Assembly (NCBI RefSeq): GCF_000178855.1
Contig: NZ_ADVG01000004.1
Span: 372,001-436,000 of the forward strand
DNA: 64,000 nt
From: Ktedonobacter racemifer DSM 44963
Lineage (GTDB): Bacteria > Chloroflexota > Ktedonobacteria > Ktedonobacterales > Ktedonobacteraceae
Reading direction: 5' to 3'
Position 1 is the first letter of the stretch. Every line of letters begins with the position of its first letter. Positions 46,092 to 54,480 of the stretch are shown here, piece by piece. The notes beneath the pieces were generated by a model. That model saw only the letters and a list, made by a program, of their open reading frames with translations, did no database searches and was not told where the DNA came from. The translations under genes were made by a program, and so were the position numbers.

Positions 46092-46652
46092 ATGTGGAAA
46101 TGGTCTTTAGCAGGGATAACGTTGGTGATGGCACTGCTCCTGCTCGCGGTTGCCAGTCCAGCCGTCCACGCGGCCAGTGGGAAGAAAGGATCGGTATCCC
46201 GTCCAGCCGTCCATGCGGCCAGTGGGAAGAAAGGACCGGTATCCCGTCCAGCCGTCCATGCGGCCAGTGGGAAGAAAGGATCGGTATCCCGTCCAGCCGT
46301 CCATGCGGCCAGTGGGAAGAAAGGATCGGTATCCCGTCCAGCCGTCCACGCGGCCAGTGGGAAGAAAGGATCGGTATCCCGTCCAGTCGCTCATAGCATC
46401 GCGAGAGGCAGAAGTGTCACTCAGTCCTCTCTGAGCAGTACCTCGACCCTTGCGTCTACTCATGGAAACAGAGCAACACGATCCAGATCCGGTACCTATG
46501 TGGTGGGGCCCAAAGACAGTTTATGGGTGATCGCCGCCCGCTTTTACGGATCGGGCCAGCAGTGGCAACGCCTCTATCAGAACAACCGGAGCATCATTGG
46601 TAGCGATCCTCGGATGATCCACCCGGGACAGCGGCTGGTGCTCCTCCAGTAA
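46092..46652 (+). CDS. Secreted LysM protein with five 15-residue tandem repeats
   Basis: The start at 46092 is chosen because GGAGG (46081-46085) is correctly spaced from it; an ATG at 46086 is too close. A signal peptide (LAGITLVMALLLLAVASPAV then HAA) is followed by five near-identical 45-bp repeats (unit SRPAVHAASGKKGSV), a Ser/Thr-rich stretch, and a C-terminal LysM domain (YVVGPKDSLWVIAARFYGSG, GSDPRMIHPGQRLVLLQ). It probably binds peptidoglycan at the cell surface, with the repeats acting as a basic linker. A hairpin at 46770-46802 may end its mRNA. Confidence 0.8.
   Translation: MWKWSLAGITLVMALLLLAVASPAVHAASGKKGSVSRPAVHAASGKKGPVSRPAVHAASGKKGSVSRPAVHAASGKKGSVSRPAVHAASGKKGSVSRPVAHSIARGRSVTQSSLSSTSTLASTHGNRATRSRSGTYVVGPKDSLWVIAARFYGSGQQWQRLYQNNRSIIGSDPRMIHPGQRLVLLQ
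46145..46386 (+). repeat. Five 45-bp direct repeats within the LysM gene
   Basis: The unit (starts GTCCAGCCGTCCA.GCGGCC) recurs five times with few changes (CACGCG/CATGCG, GGATCG/GGACCG), so it arose by recent slippage or unequal crossover and keeps the reading frame. Confidence 0.9.
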
Positions 46653-46769
46653 ATGGGTAGTAATGGACAAGCCGCACGTCCGCCGCAGTGCTTCAGGGCA
46701 CACACAGTTCATCACGACTTGGGAGCAGTCATGAGGACTCGTCGCTGAACACCCCTTTTCTGTACCAAG

Positions 46770-46802
46770 CACGGAGTGGGCGTTCTCCTGACCCACTCCG
46801 TG
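46770..46802 (+). terminator. Hairpin after the LysM gene
   Basis: CACGGAGTGGG (46770-46780) and CCCACTCCGTG (46792-46802) form an 11-bp stem followed by TTTG. Likely the transcription terminator of the LysM gene, 118 bp after its stop. Confidence 0.5.
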
Positions 46803-46903
46803 TTTGATCTGCTGATCCCAGTTGTGATTTTACGCTGCCATTGGTAATGCTTTGTGAAGCAATTCGTGGCAGAACTTCACGCTGTTAACGCCGATGGTAT
46901 ACG

Positions 46904-46975
46904 CCTTGAGTATTAACGGACCGGAATACCACGCTAAGCGCTTAACGTGGTATTCCGGTCCGTTAATACTCAAGG
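46904..46975. repeat. 72-nt near-perfect palindrome (copy 2)
   Basis: Same arm sequence as 45524-45605 with one mismatched pair next to the centre (46934/46945). It stands alone between the LysM gene and the next small gene. Confidence 0.8.
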
Positions 46976-47317
46976 GCCTATAACTCGTATTATATACAAA
47001 AGTCATACTCTCTGCCCCGGCAATGTTTGTGAAAAATGGCTTGAAAGGCTCTTCCCTAATGCTTTTGAAACAGAGTGTCGCACAAAGATGTCACCAACTG
47101 CAAGGGAGCAGGAAGAAAACGCGCAGATATATGAGCATCATTAGACATTGCAGCCAAATGGGTTTAGCCGTAATTCCCAGCGGCGCTCCTGTATATCTGC
47201 CCCTGGTGCCACCTGACGTGTGCTAGTCCCTTCTTAGCGGAATCTAGAGGGGGAAAATATGTCGTGACCCCATCAAGGCGGCAAAGGAGCTTCTAGCTCA
47301 GAAAGGTAGCTAAGAAG
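46976..47317. other. Intergenic, nothing recognised
   Basis: Only short frames without domains. It includes a GGGGGAAAATAT-type leader for the gene at 47318. Confidence 0.35.
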
Positions 47318-47623
47318 ATGAACGAAGATCAGGAAAAGTTCGAATTATCCATATTTGCGTTAGGTCTCCAAAATAAACATGGAAAGTCACTTGATGAAGT
47401 TTCTAGTAAGGTAGTTGAGAAAATGATTACTTTGCATGCCTTTGGCGTAAGCAGGAGTGATGCACTTCTGTCAGGATTCAAAATGATAGAGGAAATCGTC
47501 AAATCGCTTATCGGCGATGATCCTTTTTATGTATCGCACTATGCACTTACCATATTCCGCCATGCAGCCCACAATTTTAACGAAGAATTTGGTTACACTG
47601 ACGAAGTAGCACCTCGATCATAG
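47318..47623 (+). CDS. Hypothetical 101-residue protein
   Basis: Helical, acidic protein (MNEDQEKFELSIFALGLQNK, KVVEKMITLHAFGVSRSDAL, FKMIEEIVKSLIGDDPFYVS). No recognised domain; the amphipathic helices look like a small folded protein. A clean terminator follows at 47652-47688, which supports a real gene. The ribosome site is weak (AGAAAGGTAGC 9 bases or more upstream). Confidence 0.5.
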   Translation: MNEDQEKFELSIFALGLQNKHGKSLDEVSSKVVEKMITLHAFGVSRSDALLSGFKMIEEIVKSLIGDDPFYVSHYALTIFRHAAHNFNEEFGYTDEVAPRS

Positions 47624-47651
47624 AATGGAACAGTCGTTGGTAGGAATCGTG

Positions 47652-47688
47652 AAAACGCTGGTCTCTTCCGGGAGGCTGGCGTTTTTTT
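47652..47688 (+). terminator. Rho-independent terminator
   Basis: AAAACGC pairs with GCGTTTT with an inner GTCTC/GAGGC stem, followed by seven T (47682-47688). It lies 28 bp after the 47318 gene. Confidence 0.8.
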
Positions 47689-47711
47689 ATTGCCCGAAAG
47701 GAGGAATATCA

Positions 47712-48320
47712 ATGACAGGGCATCACAGTGTCATCCGTCGAGAATGGGTATTCGATGGCTATTGGCTGGATAAGGTAAAGAATGGCGCAAAAGGCATTGC
47801 GACCGGGCCAGCATCAATGAAAGTCGAAGAGGAGGCGCTGCTCCTCGCTGATCCCTCTGAGATCACATTGGTGCCTGGCGAAGAGATTATATTCTATTAT
47901 CAGCCAATGAGCATAGAAAGAGGTAGGGCTAGGATCACTGCACCTTCAGCGCATGCCGCGACACTAGACATGAATCCTCATACCACGCCAGCAGGGTTTA
48001 CAGGGCATGTTGTATCAAATACAACCATGTCGCCTTCCTACACCTGCCCATTACCGGTGATCTATTGGCATAACAGTAACAATCCTTCCTGGGCTGTGAA
48101 GCTAGCGCAGCAGTCACTAAATTATTGGCACAATACTTCTAGCACGGGCTTTAGGACCTGGGTTCATGAATATAGCAATGGTAATCCATTTCTTCTAGCT
48201 GTAGATGGACAATTTGGTGTACTCACACAGCAGGCCGTATTTGACTTTCAAGATTATTATGGCCTTGATCCAGATGGAATCGTTGGCCCACGGACCTGGC
48301 ATGCTCTTGGGCATTGTTAG
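47712..48320 (+). CDS. Peptidoglycan-binding domain protein
   Basis: The 202-residue protein starts at 47712 behind AAAGGAGGAATATCA. The upstream frame back to 47625 passes through a terminator and is not used. The N-terminal half (about 60-100) is unassigned. The C-terminus (about 140-202) is a PG_binding_1-like fold: WAVKLAQQSLNYWHNTSSTG then VDGQFGVLTQQAVFDFQDYY and GLDPDGIVGPRTWHALG, the typical repeat ending in DGivGp.Tw.aL. No signal peptide is evident at the chosen start. A terminator follows at 48382-48415. Confidence 0.75.
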   Translation: MTGHHSVIRREWVFDGYWLDKVKNGAKGIATGPASMKVEEEALLLADPSEITLVPGEEIIFYYQPMSIERGRARITAPSAHAATLDMNPHTTPAGFTGHVVSNTTMSPSYTCPLPVIYWHNSNNPSWAVKLAQQSLNYWHNTSSTGFRTWVHEYSNGNPFLLAVDGQFGVLTQQAVFDFQDYYGLDPDGIVGPRTWHALGHC

Positions 48321-48381
48321 TACCAGATATATCAATTGATAGAACTGCCTTGTAGTATACAGAGGCAATGAAACGCACAAT

Positions 48382-48415
48382 AGCGCTTTCCTTGCGCCCT
48401 GGAAGGCGCTTTTTT
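48382..48415 (+). terminator. Rho-independent terminator
   Basis: AGCGCTTTCC and GGAAGGCGCT form a 10-bp stem with one G-U pair around a 9-base loop, followed by T5. It lies 61 bp downstream of the peptidoglycan-binding gene. Confidence 0.8.
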
Positions 48416-48428
48416 ATTGCTTGGAGAC

Positions 48429-48514
48429 GTAACGCAAACTTGCTAGTAAGCGTTGCACTTCCCACGCTGGTATACTGGCAAGAGGTAACGCTATCTTGTA
48501 AGTGAGCGTTACAC
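48429..48514 (+). promoter_or_regulatory. Two 30-bp direct repeats upstream of the zinc-ribbon gene
   Basis: GTAACGCAAACTTGCTAGTA (from 48429) and GTAACGCTATCTTGTAAGTG (from 48485) each continue AGCGTT.CAC. About 24 of 30 positions agree, at a 56-bp spacing, with TATACT between them. Each unit is itself an imperfect dyad (TAACGC...GCGTT). They look like operators. Confidence 0.55.
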
Positions 48515-48534
48515 GGAGAGGATGGTAAGAAGCA

Positions 48535-48900
48535 ATGGGCGTAGATCGCCACGACAGCAAGCTCATAGACATCTATGGCGACAAGACAGCGAAGGCTGCG
48601 CCGCATCCCCGCGTCGCGTATCAGCGAGAGATACACCCGCGCCAGGTGACATTCACCTGCGCGCAGTGTGGCCAGGAGAAAACACAATGGCGCTATCCTG
48701 GAGCTCCCCCACGCTATTGCAGTGATGAGTGCCAGGACGGAGCCAGGCGCGCGAAGACTCGTGAGCGAGTGAGACGGCACCGAGAGAAAAAGCAGGCGGC
48801 TGAGGCGAGCGAGGGGGAGAAGAGCGATGAGCCTGCAGAGAAGACGCTGCAAGTCTCGCTCTGGCTGCGTGTCGAGAATAACAGCAATTATATAGGATGA
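48535..48900 (+). CDS. Small zinc-ribbon protein with basic tail
   Basis: The 121-residue protein has a GAGAGGATGG ribosome-site region upstream of 48535. A four-Cys cluster FTCAQCGQEKTQWRYPGAPP then RYCSDEC (C-x2-C...C-x3-C, about residues 42-66) is a zinc ribbon like those in MucR/ParB-adjacent or toxin-control proteins. It is followed by an Arg/Lys-rich helix (RRAKTRERVRRHREKKQA) that could bind nucleic acid. The last residues (VENNSNYIG) end 41 bp before a transposon end, so the C-terminus may have been altered by insertion. The upstream repeats may be its own operators (inference). Confidence 0.6.
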   Translation: MGVDRHDSKLIDIYGDKTAKAAPHPRVAYQREIHPRQVTFTCAQCGQEKTQWRYPGAPPRYCSDECQDGARRAKTRERVRRHREKKQAAEASEGEKSDEPAEKTLQVSLWLRVENNSNYIG

Positions 48901-49175
48901 TTTTCAGTTGTCAACTGCAACCTGATACGTGTTTTACAGGTGTAAATCCCAACATTATTCTGGCGAAAATCCCATAATTATCCTGGTGAACAAGTTGTTC
49001 AGGGGAGCTTACCTACCAGGACAATTATTGGAAAAGCGGCCAGAATGGCCTATTAGGCCCGCCGACGAAATTTACAACGTTAAGCCCCAAAGTGCTCCTG
49101 AAACTTGGACTTTTTTTTATATTGGCTTGGCAGCGCAAAGTTGACGAAAAAGAGATAACGTATCATATTCAATTT

Positions 49176-49868
49176 TTACATCCAGCCGAGTTCTCTCGCT
49201 TTCAGTGCTGCCTGGGTGCGGTCACGCACCCCCAGTTTGCCCAGGATGTTGCTGAGATGGTTCTTCACCGTGCCACCTGTAATGTAGAGTGCCTCGCTGA
49301 TCTCACGATTGGAAGCACCGTGTGCGAGCAGAGCCAGGATCTCACGTTCGCGCTCGGTCAACTGCGCCAGGTCGCTTCCGCCGATGGACGGGGGCGTGGC
49401 AGGGGTCACTGCTGTCTCGGTGGGAACAGATGAGAGGGAGGCGATGACTTTGCTCGCGATATCTGGATGCAGGAGTACTTGGCCCTGCGCCGCTGCACGA
49501 ATGCTAGTGGCGAGCTGCTCGGCGGTGATATCTTTGAGCACATACCCGAGCGCTCCCGCTTGCAGACCAGCGTGGATCAGCTCACTATCGTCGAAGGTGG
49601 TCAAGATGACGATGCGGCTCTCGGGCCAGCGCTCTTTGAAGGCCCTAGTAGCGGCGATGCCATCCATACGCGGCATGCGTACATCCATGAGCACCACATC
49701 GGGCGCGGTCCGCTCAGCATGGAGGCGTTCGGCGACCGCCAGTGCCTCCTCACCGTCACCGGCCATGCCCACGGCCTCAAAATCCGGCTCCATCTCAATC
49801 AGCTTACGAAAGCCCTCGCGCAGCAGGCGCTGGTCGTCAACAATCAACACATGGATACATTTTGCCAT
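49176..49868 (-). CDS. NarL/FixJ-type response regulator
   Basis: This 230-residue protein has a receiver domain with phospho-acceptor Asp in DVVLMDVRMPRMDGIAATRA and the Lys of GALGYVLKDI, then a LuxR HTH (LTEREREILALLAHGASNRE ISEALYITGGTVKNHL). It partners the histidine kinase 2 bp upstream on the same strand. It probably activates the ABC exporter encoded divergently at 51417 (inference from arrangement). Confidence 0.9.
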   Translation of the reverse strand: MAKCIHVLIVDDQRLLREGFRKLIEMEPDFEAVGMAGDGEEALAVAERLHAERTAPDVVLMDVRMPRMDGIAATRAFKERWPESRIVILTTFDDSELIHAGLQAGALGYVLKDITAEQLATSIRAAAQGQVLLHPDIASKVIASLSSVPTETAVTPATPPSIGGSDLAQLTEREREILALLAHGASNREISEALYITGGTVKNHLSNILGKLGVRDRTQAALKARELGWM

Positions 49869-49870
49869 GG

Positions 49871-51154
49871 CTATGCTCCATCCCTCGTTTCTCCTGATCT
49901 TTTGGCGGCGACTTCTGCTGATCCCCGTTTCTCTAATGGGATCACCGCTTCAACACGCCAGCCGTGTCCGGGCTCGGGACCGGCCTTGAGCGTACCGTCC
50001 AGGAGCGCGACTCGCTCACGCATGCCGAGCAGGCCGAAGCCCGGCGCGTCGTTGTCGTCCTGAGATGTGGAGCCCTGGCCGTTGTCAAGCACGGTCAGTT
50101 CCACCTGCTCATCGCTCGTCGAGAGGCGCAGCAACACCTTTGTCGCGCGCGCATGCTTGCGAATATTCGTTAGCGCCTCCTGCGAGCAGCGGTACAGCGC
50201 CATACGCAGTTCCTGACTCAGAGCGTGCGTGACCTCTTCCAGATCGAGCGTCACTTCGATCTCGCGGCAGGTCATGTCAAATTCGGCGACCAACTGCCGG
50301 AGCACCTCCTCGAACGGGCCTGCGGTTGCTGCATCGGGACGGAGTGCCTCAACCGAGTGACGCACGTCTGTCAGGCATGCTTTCGCCACGCGCCGCGCCT
50401 CTACTAGCTCTTCGTGCAGACCGGCATCGCCACGCACCTCCAACTGTGTTGCTGTTTCAAGCTGCACGGCGAGCAACGTGAGCGAGTGCCCGAGTGTATC
50501 GTGGATCTCGCGCGCGATACGGTTGCGCTCGCGCACTGCCGAGAGATCCTCGACCTGGGTTATATACTCCAAGAGTTGTGTGTGGGCTGCCTCTAACTCG
50601 GTGTTCGAACCTTCCAGCTCTCTGATAAGCTGCTGCATACGCACGTGGGCCAGCGCCAGTTCGCGTATCGTAGAGGCGAATCCGAAGGCGAAGATGAACG
50701 TGAGCAAAAGTGTCACCTGGCTGCTCACATCTCCATGCTGCTCTATGAGCGTGGACACGAGGCTTGAACTCAGCCAGAGGACAAACGCGGCACTCAGACC
50801 AAGGACCCTCGGTCTGAGTGCCGCCATTAAGGTAGTGGTGAGAACTGGCAGCAACCAGAGCCAGTCAGATCTGGGGCCCAGCAAGGAAAGAAGCGGAGAG
50901 ACGCAGGCCAGGCAGAAGAGCACAAGCAACCAGGAGCGGCGCGGATTCCCATCGGACAGTTTCCCCAGATGGAAGATTACCAGCCAGGCTCCGTACGTCA
51001 CGGTGAGCAGAAGAAAGCTGGCTAGCGTCGTATGCGCCGTCTCAAAGAGACTGAAGAGATAGCCCACGCAGGCGAGGAGGGAGAGAGAGAAATGAAGGAA
51101 CCATGTAGGTACTCGCCTTGCTTGCAATTTTCTCTGACCTTGCTTGAATTCCAT
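49871..51154 (-). CDS. Membrane sensor histidine kinase (NarL/LiaS type, HisKA_3)
   Basis: The 427-residue protein has about six hydrophobic helices (residues about 18-170), a coiled coil (IRELEGSNTELEAAHTQLLE), HisKA_3 with the His in NRIAREIHDTLGHSLTLLAV, and a HATPase with EALTNIRKHA (N box), VLDNGQGS (G1) and GFGLLGMRERVALLDG (G2). It is typical of sensors that watch cell-envelope stress together with ABC exporters. The regulator follows after 2 bp. Confidence 0.9.
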   Translation of the reverse strand: MEFKQGQRKLQARRVPTWFLHFSLSLLACVGYLFSLFETAHTTLASFLLLTVTYGAWLVIFHLGKLSDGNPRRSWLLVLFCLACVSPLLSLLGPRSDWLWLLPVLTTTLMAALRPRVLGLSAAFVLWLSSSLVSTLIEQHGDVSSQVTLLLTFIFAFGFASTIRELALAHVRMQQLIRELEGSNTELEAAHTQLLEYITQVEDLSAVRERNRIAREIHDTLGHSLTLLAVQLETATQLEVRGDAGLHEELVEARRVAKACLTDVRHSVEALRPDAATAGPFEEVLRQLVAEFDMTCREIEVTLDLEEVTHALSQELRMALYRCSQEALTNIRKHARATKVLLRLSTSDEQVELTVLDNGQGSTSQDDNDAPGFGLLGMRERVALLDGTLKAGPEPGHGWRVEAVIPLEKRGSAEVAAKRSGETRDGA

Positions 51155-51416
51155 GCTACTATCCTCTCGCGTTCGTCAGATGCGCGTGTTTTTGCTGATT
51201 ATACCCTACTTGTCTGTCTCCTTGCCAGTGACCAGAGTCATGGTTGCAGCTGACGTTCGCCTATGACTCCGGTCATCCCGTGGACTCTCCACAATAGCTC
51301 TTTCTTCGTGACCGGCTGCACATGCGCGATCCTCTTTGCATCGACTATCCTAATGATCAGCAGACAGAAAGATGTTTCTGCCGACGAAAAAAGAAAACAA
51401 CAAAGGAAGAACTACT

Positions 51417-52385
51417 ATGTCTGAAATGACACAAACCGCCAGCTCAGTGCTGCAAGCCTCAGCCTCTGGCGTTATGCTCGAAGCCCGCGAGCTGGTGAAA
51501 CGCTATCGCCAGCGCACCGCCGTCAATGGAGTCTCCTTCCAGGTGCCGCACGGCGAGATCTTTGGTCTTCTTGGTCCCAATGGTGCAGGCAAAACGACTA
51601 CCTTGGAAATGATCGAGGGCATTCGCAAACCCGACTCTGGTACCGCCATTCTCGCGGGCCTTGACATTCGCCATCGCAAGAACGCTGTCCAGCGCCTCAT
51701 CGGCGTACAGTTGCAAGCCACGACGCTTTTCCCAGAACTCACGCTGCTGGAAACGCTCACCTTCTTCCGCTCGCTCTACCCTACTGGTCGCGACCCGCGC
51801 CAGCTCTTGAGCGAAGTCCATTTGGAGGAAAAAGCCAAAGCCCGCCCGCAAGATCTCTCCGGTGGTCAGCGCCAGCGTCTGGCTCTGGCTCTGGCTCTTG
51901 TCAATGATCCTCAGATTCTTTTCTTGGACGAACCAACTGCCTCTCTGGACCCGCAGAGTCGCCGCATGCTCTGGGATATCGTGCTGGCCCTCAAAGAGCA
52001 GGGCACAACCATCATGCTTACCACCCATTTTATGGATGAAGCCCAGATCCTCTGCGATCGTATTGCGATTATGGACAATGGCGAGATCATTGCCCTGGAT
52101 ACTGCGGCTCATCTCATTGATCGTCTTGGCGCTCAGGCCACGATCGATTGCAAACTCAACAGCCACACAGTCGCGGCTGACCTGGAAACGCTGCCCGCTG
52201 TCACCAAAATTCGCCAGAGCGCTGAGCACTTTGTCATCTTCACTGCCGAAATGCAGCCAACACTGGAGGCGCTGCTCCAGTACGCCAATCAGCGCGGCAT
52301 CACCCTGACCGAACTCCAGGTCAGCACTCCTACGCTCGAAGATGTCTTCCTTGAACTCACTGGCCGTCAATTACGCCCCGAGTAA
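51417..52385 (+). CDS. ABC transporter ATP-binding protein (DrrA-like)
   Basis: This 322-residue product starts at 51417 behind AAAGGAAGAACTACT. Walker A LLGPNGAGKTTTLEM, signature DLSGGQRQRLALALAL, Walker B ILFLDEPTASLDP and the switch His in TTHFMDEAQ are complete. A C-terminal accessory domain of about 90 residues is typical of multidrug/antibiotic export ATPases. Its promoter region (51155-51416) is shared with the divergent kinase-regulator pair. It sits 46 bp before the permease. Confidence 0.9.
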   Translation: MSEMTQTASSVLQASASGVMLEARELVKRYRQRTAVNGVSFQVPHGEIFGLLGPNGAGKTTTLEMIEGIRKPDSGTAILAGLDIRHRKNAVQRLIGVQLQATTLFPELTLLETLTFFRSLYPTGRDPRQLLSEVHLEEKAKARPQDLSGGQRQRLALALALVNDPQILFLDEPTASLDPQSRRMLWDIVLALKEQGTTIMLTTHFMDEAQILCDRIAIMDNGEIIALDTAAHLIDRLGAQATIDCKLNSHTVAADLETLPAVTKIRQSAEHFVIFTAEMQPTLEALLQYANQRGITLTELQVSTPTLEDVFLELTGRQLRPE

Positions 52386-52431
52386 AAGGACAAGTACGCT
52401 GCCTATGGCGGCACGAGAAAGCGAAAAGACA

Positions 52432-53511
52432 ATGAATATGCTTATTACCCTTATCCGTACCAACTTGCGCATGCTCATGCGCCAGAGGACCCTGATAATC
52501 ACCAGCCTCGGCCTCGCCGTTCTCTCTATCCTCATCTTTGGAGCGCTCTTCGGCAGCAATCAGAGCACGACCACGACCATTGGCGTGGTTGATGAAGACC
52601 ATTCGGCCATTTCCCAGCAGATCACCAGCCAGCTCCAGAAATCCGCCGCGCTCAGCATCACTATGGGCAATTTTAACGACGAGCAACAGGCTCTTCTCAA
52701 CGGTCATCGCGATGCCATCATCGTCATGCCTGCCGGCTTCGGTTCCCAGGTAATCAAGGGCCTCGCCCATATGCAGGTCTACTACGACCAGAGCAATCCC
52801 ATCTCTGCCGCCGCTACACGCCTGACCGTGCAGGCTATCGTCGATAGCGTCAATCGGGCTGCCGCTGGTAAGCCAGGCCCTGTTACCCTGGACGAGCAGG
52901 GTGTGGCGGCCCACGACCTGCGCCCCATCGACATTCTCACCCCCGGTATCCTCGGTATGCTGATGATGTGGGCCAACCTCTCCGTTGGCTCCGATCTGGT
53001 GCGCTGGCGCGACTTCGGTATTACTCGCCGTCTTGCGGCCACGCCCCTCAAGCCGTTGACCATGATCAGCGGCCAGGTAACGGCCCGCCTGCTGCTCTCC
53101 GTCGTGCAGGGGATCATCCTCATGGCTCTGGCAGCGTGGATCTTCAATGTCCACATCTATGGTAACCTGGGCTTGCTACTGCTTGTCGTTACGCTCGGTG
53201 CGCTCACCATGTTGGCCCTCGGTTTTGCTATCGCCAGCTTTATCCGTCGGCCCGAAGCCGCTCAATCGATCACACTGCTCATCAGCTTCCCAATGATGTT
53301 CCTCGGAGGATCCTACTTTGACGTCGGCAATTCCCCGTCTTTTATACAGCCGCTGATCCACGTCTTGCCGCTCTACTATCTCAACGATGCCCTGCGCCAA
53401 ATCATCAACAATGGTGCTGGCTGGGCTGCTGTCCAGACCAGCGTGCTCATCCTCCTCGCCTGGATCGTTGCTTCCCTCATCGTCGTGTGGCGCGGCTTCA
53501 AATGGCTGTAA
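52432..53511 (+). CDS. ABC-2 type transporter permease
   Basis: The 359-residue membrane protein starts at 52432 with GAGAAAGCGAAAAG upstream; earlier in-frame ATGs at 52342 and 52405 overlap or crowd the previous gene. An N-terminal helix (TLIITSLGLAVLSILIFGAL) is followed by a large soluble domain, then a cluster of helices near the C-terminus with RWRDFGITRRLAATPLKPLT, the ABC-2 contact loop. It is the partner of the 51417 ATPase. The substrate (antibiotic, lipid or peptide) is unknown. Confidence 0.88.
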   Translation: MNMLITLIRTNLRMLMRQRTLIITSLGLAVLSILIFGALFGSNQSTTTTIGVVDEDHSAISQQITSQLQKSAALSITMGNFNDEQQALLNGHRDAIIVMPAGFGSQVIKGLAHMQVYYDQSNPISAAATRLTVQAIVDSVNRAAAGKPGPVTLDEQGVAAHDLRPIDILTPGILGMLMMWANLSVGSDLVRWRDFGITRRLAATPLKPLTMISGQVTARLLLSVVQGIILMALAAWIFNVHIYGNLGLLLLVVTLGALTMLALGFAIASFIRRPEAAQSITLLISFPMMFLGGSYFDVGNSPSFIQPLIHVLPLYYLNDALRQIINNGAGWAAVQTSVLILLAWIVASLIVVWRGFKWL

Positions 53512-53674
53512 AGGAGATAGGTGAACGGGTCAGACCCCGCTTCATTCGGTGGAAAGGTGGCCCCAAATGGAGGGTTGCACTTCGCCTCGCCGTGATACGG
53601 TCCAACCAGGAGTATCTGTATCTGAGCTCCTCTCTCCATTTCCTGAGAGGACGGAAGGGTGCTGAGAATGACCC

Positions 53675-53766
53675 TTATCGGCAACGTTCACCGCCAAAAT
53701 CGCCTCTACGCTGCCGATAAGATGCTCATTTGGCGGTTTTCTCTGGTGAACAATCGCTGCCGATAA
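53675..53766. repeat. Inverse copy of the three-site TTATCGGCA array
   Basis: TTATCGGCA at 53675-53683 (plus), and minus copies at 53712-53720 and 53758-53766. Spacings 37 and 46 mirror the 47 and 37 bp at 231-323. It lies just inside the right end of the putative cargo element. Confidence 0.65.
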
Positions 53767-53850
53767 GGTGCACGAGCCGCTAACGTTGTAAATTTCTTGC
53801 GCGGGCCTAATACCCCAGAATAGTGTTGGGATTTACACGAGTGCATTGCG

Positions 53851-54480
53851 TCACCGAAGTTCGCAGATGTAGGACATGGCTGGCTTGCCGTTGAGCGTTA
53901 GCTCATCGACGGCGACGAATCCGTTGTGTTCAAGCACCTTGCGCGAGGCCGGATTGTCCAGCGTGACTCTCGCGCGCAACCTAGTGAGTCCGTACTCTGT
54001 GACGGCGAGCTCACGCACCTTGCGCACCGCCGCTGTGGCCAGTCCCAGCCCCGCGGCCTTCCGCGCGATCCGGTACCCGAGTTCCGCCGACCCATCTGCC
54101 ACTTCAACCAGGTTCACCCGCCCCACCACCTCGCCGCGCTCGGCCACCAGCAGGTGGAAGTAATCCGTCCCGGCTGCCTGCCACTCGAGCAGTTGCGCAA
54201 GCCGCGTGTCGAACTCGGCGAAGAACTCGTCCCCCCGATCCGGTATCGACGCCGCGAAGTACGCCCGATTCTCCCGCTCGAACGCAAGCAGGGCTGGCGC
54301 GTGATCGAGGCGGAGCAACTGAAGGTCTGGCATGAGGAGTTGGAGGCGTGGTGTCGATTCCAACCCGGTTCCCTTGTCTTCCTTCGATTCCGTGTGGGCG
54401 GGTTTCCTGCCCACGGCCTGCCTACCGATAAAGGAACATTCACCGACCTTTGGCGCGTCTCGTTCGTCTCGTTCTTCCAT
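53851..54480 (-). CDS. GNAT-family acetyltransferase (RimJ/RimL-like)
   Basis: The 209-residue protein starts at 54480 with GGGAGGAACAC upstream. The GNAT core runs from about residue 55 (LRLDHAPALLAFERENRAYF) to the end and contains GYRIARKAAGLGLATAAVRK (acetyl-CoA loop, R-K-A-A-G-L-G) and RVTLDNPASRKVLEHNGFVA, typical of RimJ/L-type protein N-acetyltransferases. The first 50 residues are not part of the family and could be a false extension. It ends 14 bp beyond the right tip of the cargo element. Confidence 0.78.
   Translation of the reverse strand: MEERDERDAPKVGECSFIGRQAVGRKPAHTESKEDKGTGLESTPRLQLLMPDLQLLRLDHAPALLAFERENRAYFAASIPDRGDEFFAEFDTRLAQLLEWQAAGTDYFHLLVAERGEVVGRVNLVEVADGSAELGYRIARKAAGLGLATAAVRKVRELAVTEYGLTRLRARVTLDNPASRKVLEHNGFVAVDELTLNGKPAMSYICELR

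Larger units (their letters stand above)
48941..53837. mobile_element. Putative Tn7-like-ended cargo element (two-component system + ABC exporter)
   Basis: Left outer end TGTAAATCCCAACATTATTC then TGG (48941-48963); right outer end its inverse (53815-53837), 22 of 23 bases matching, with TGT/ACA at the very tips. A second inverted pair GGCCCGC..GAAATTTACAACG lies inside (49056-49079 and 53783-53806). The left end also has extra ~22-bp sub-repeats (48966 on, 49011 on), as at Tn7-type ends. No 5-bp target duplication and no transposase inside, so it would be non-autonomous. It encloses the genes at 49176-53511. Confidence 0.6.

Noticed and set aside
46145..46386. Regular direct repeats that could be mistaken for a CRISPR array
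   Set aside because: The period is 45 bp with no unique spacers, and the repeats encode an in-frame protein repeat of a LysM protein. No cas genes are nearby.
51459..52370. 303-residue minus frame across the cargo ABC ATPase
   Set aside because: Antisense of the ATPase.
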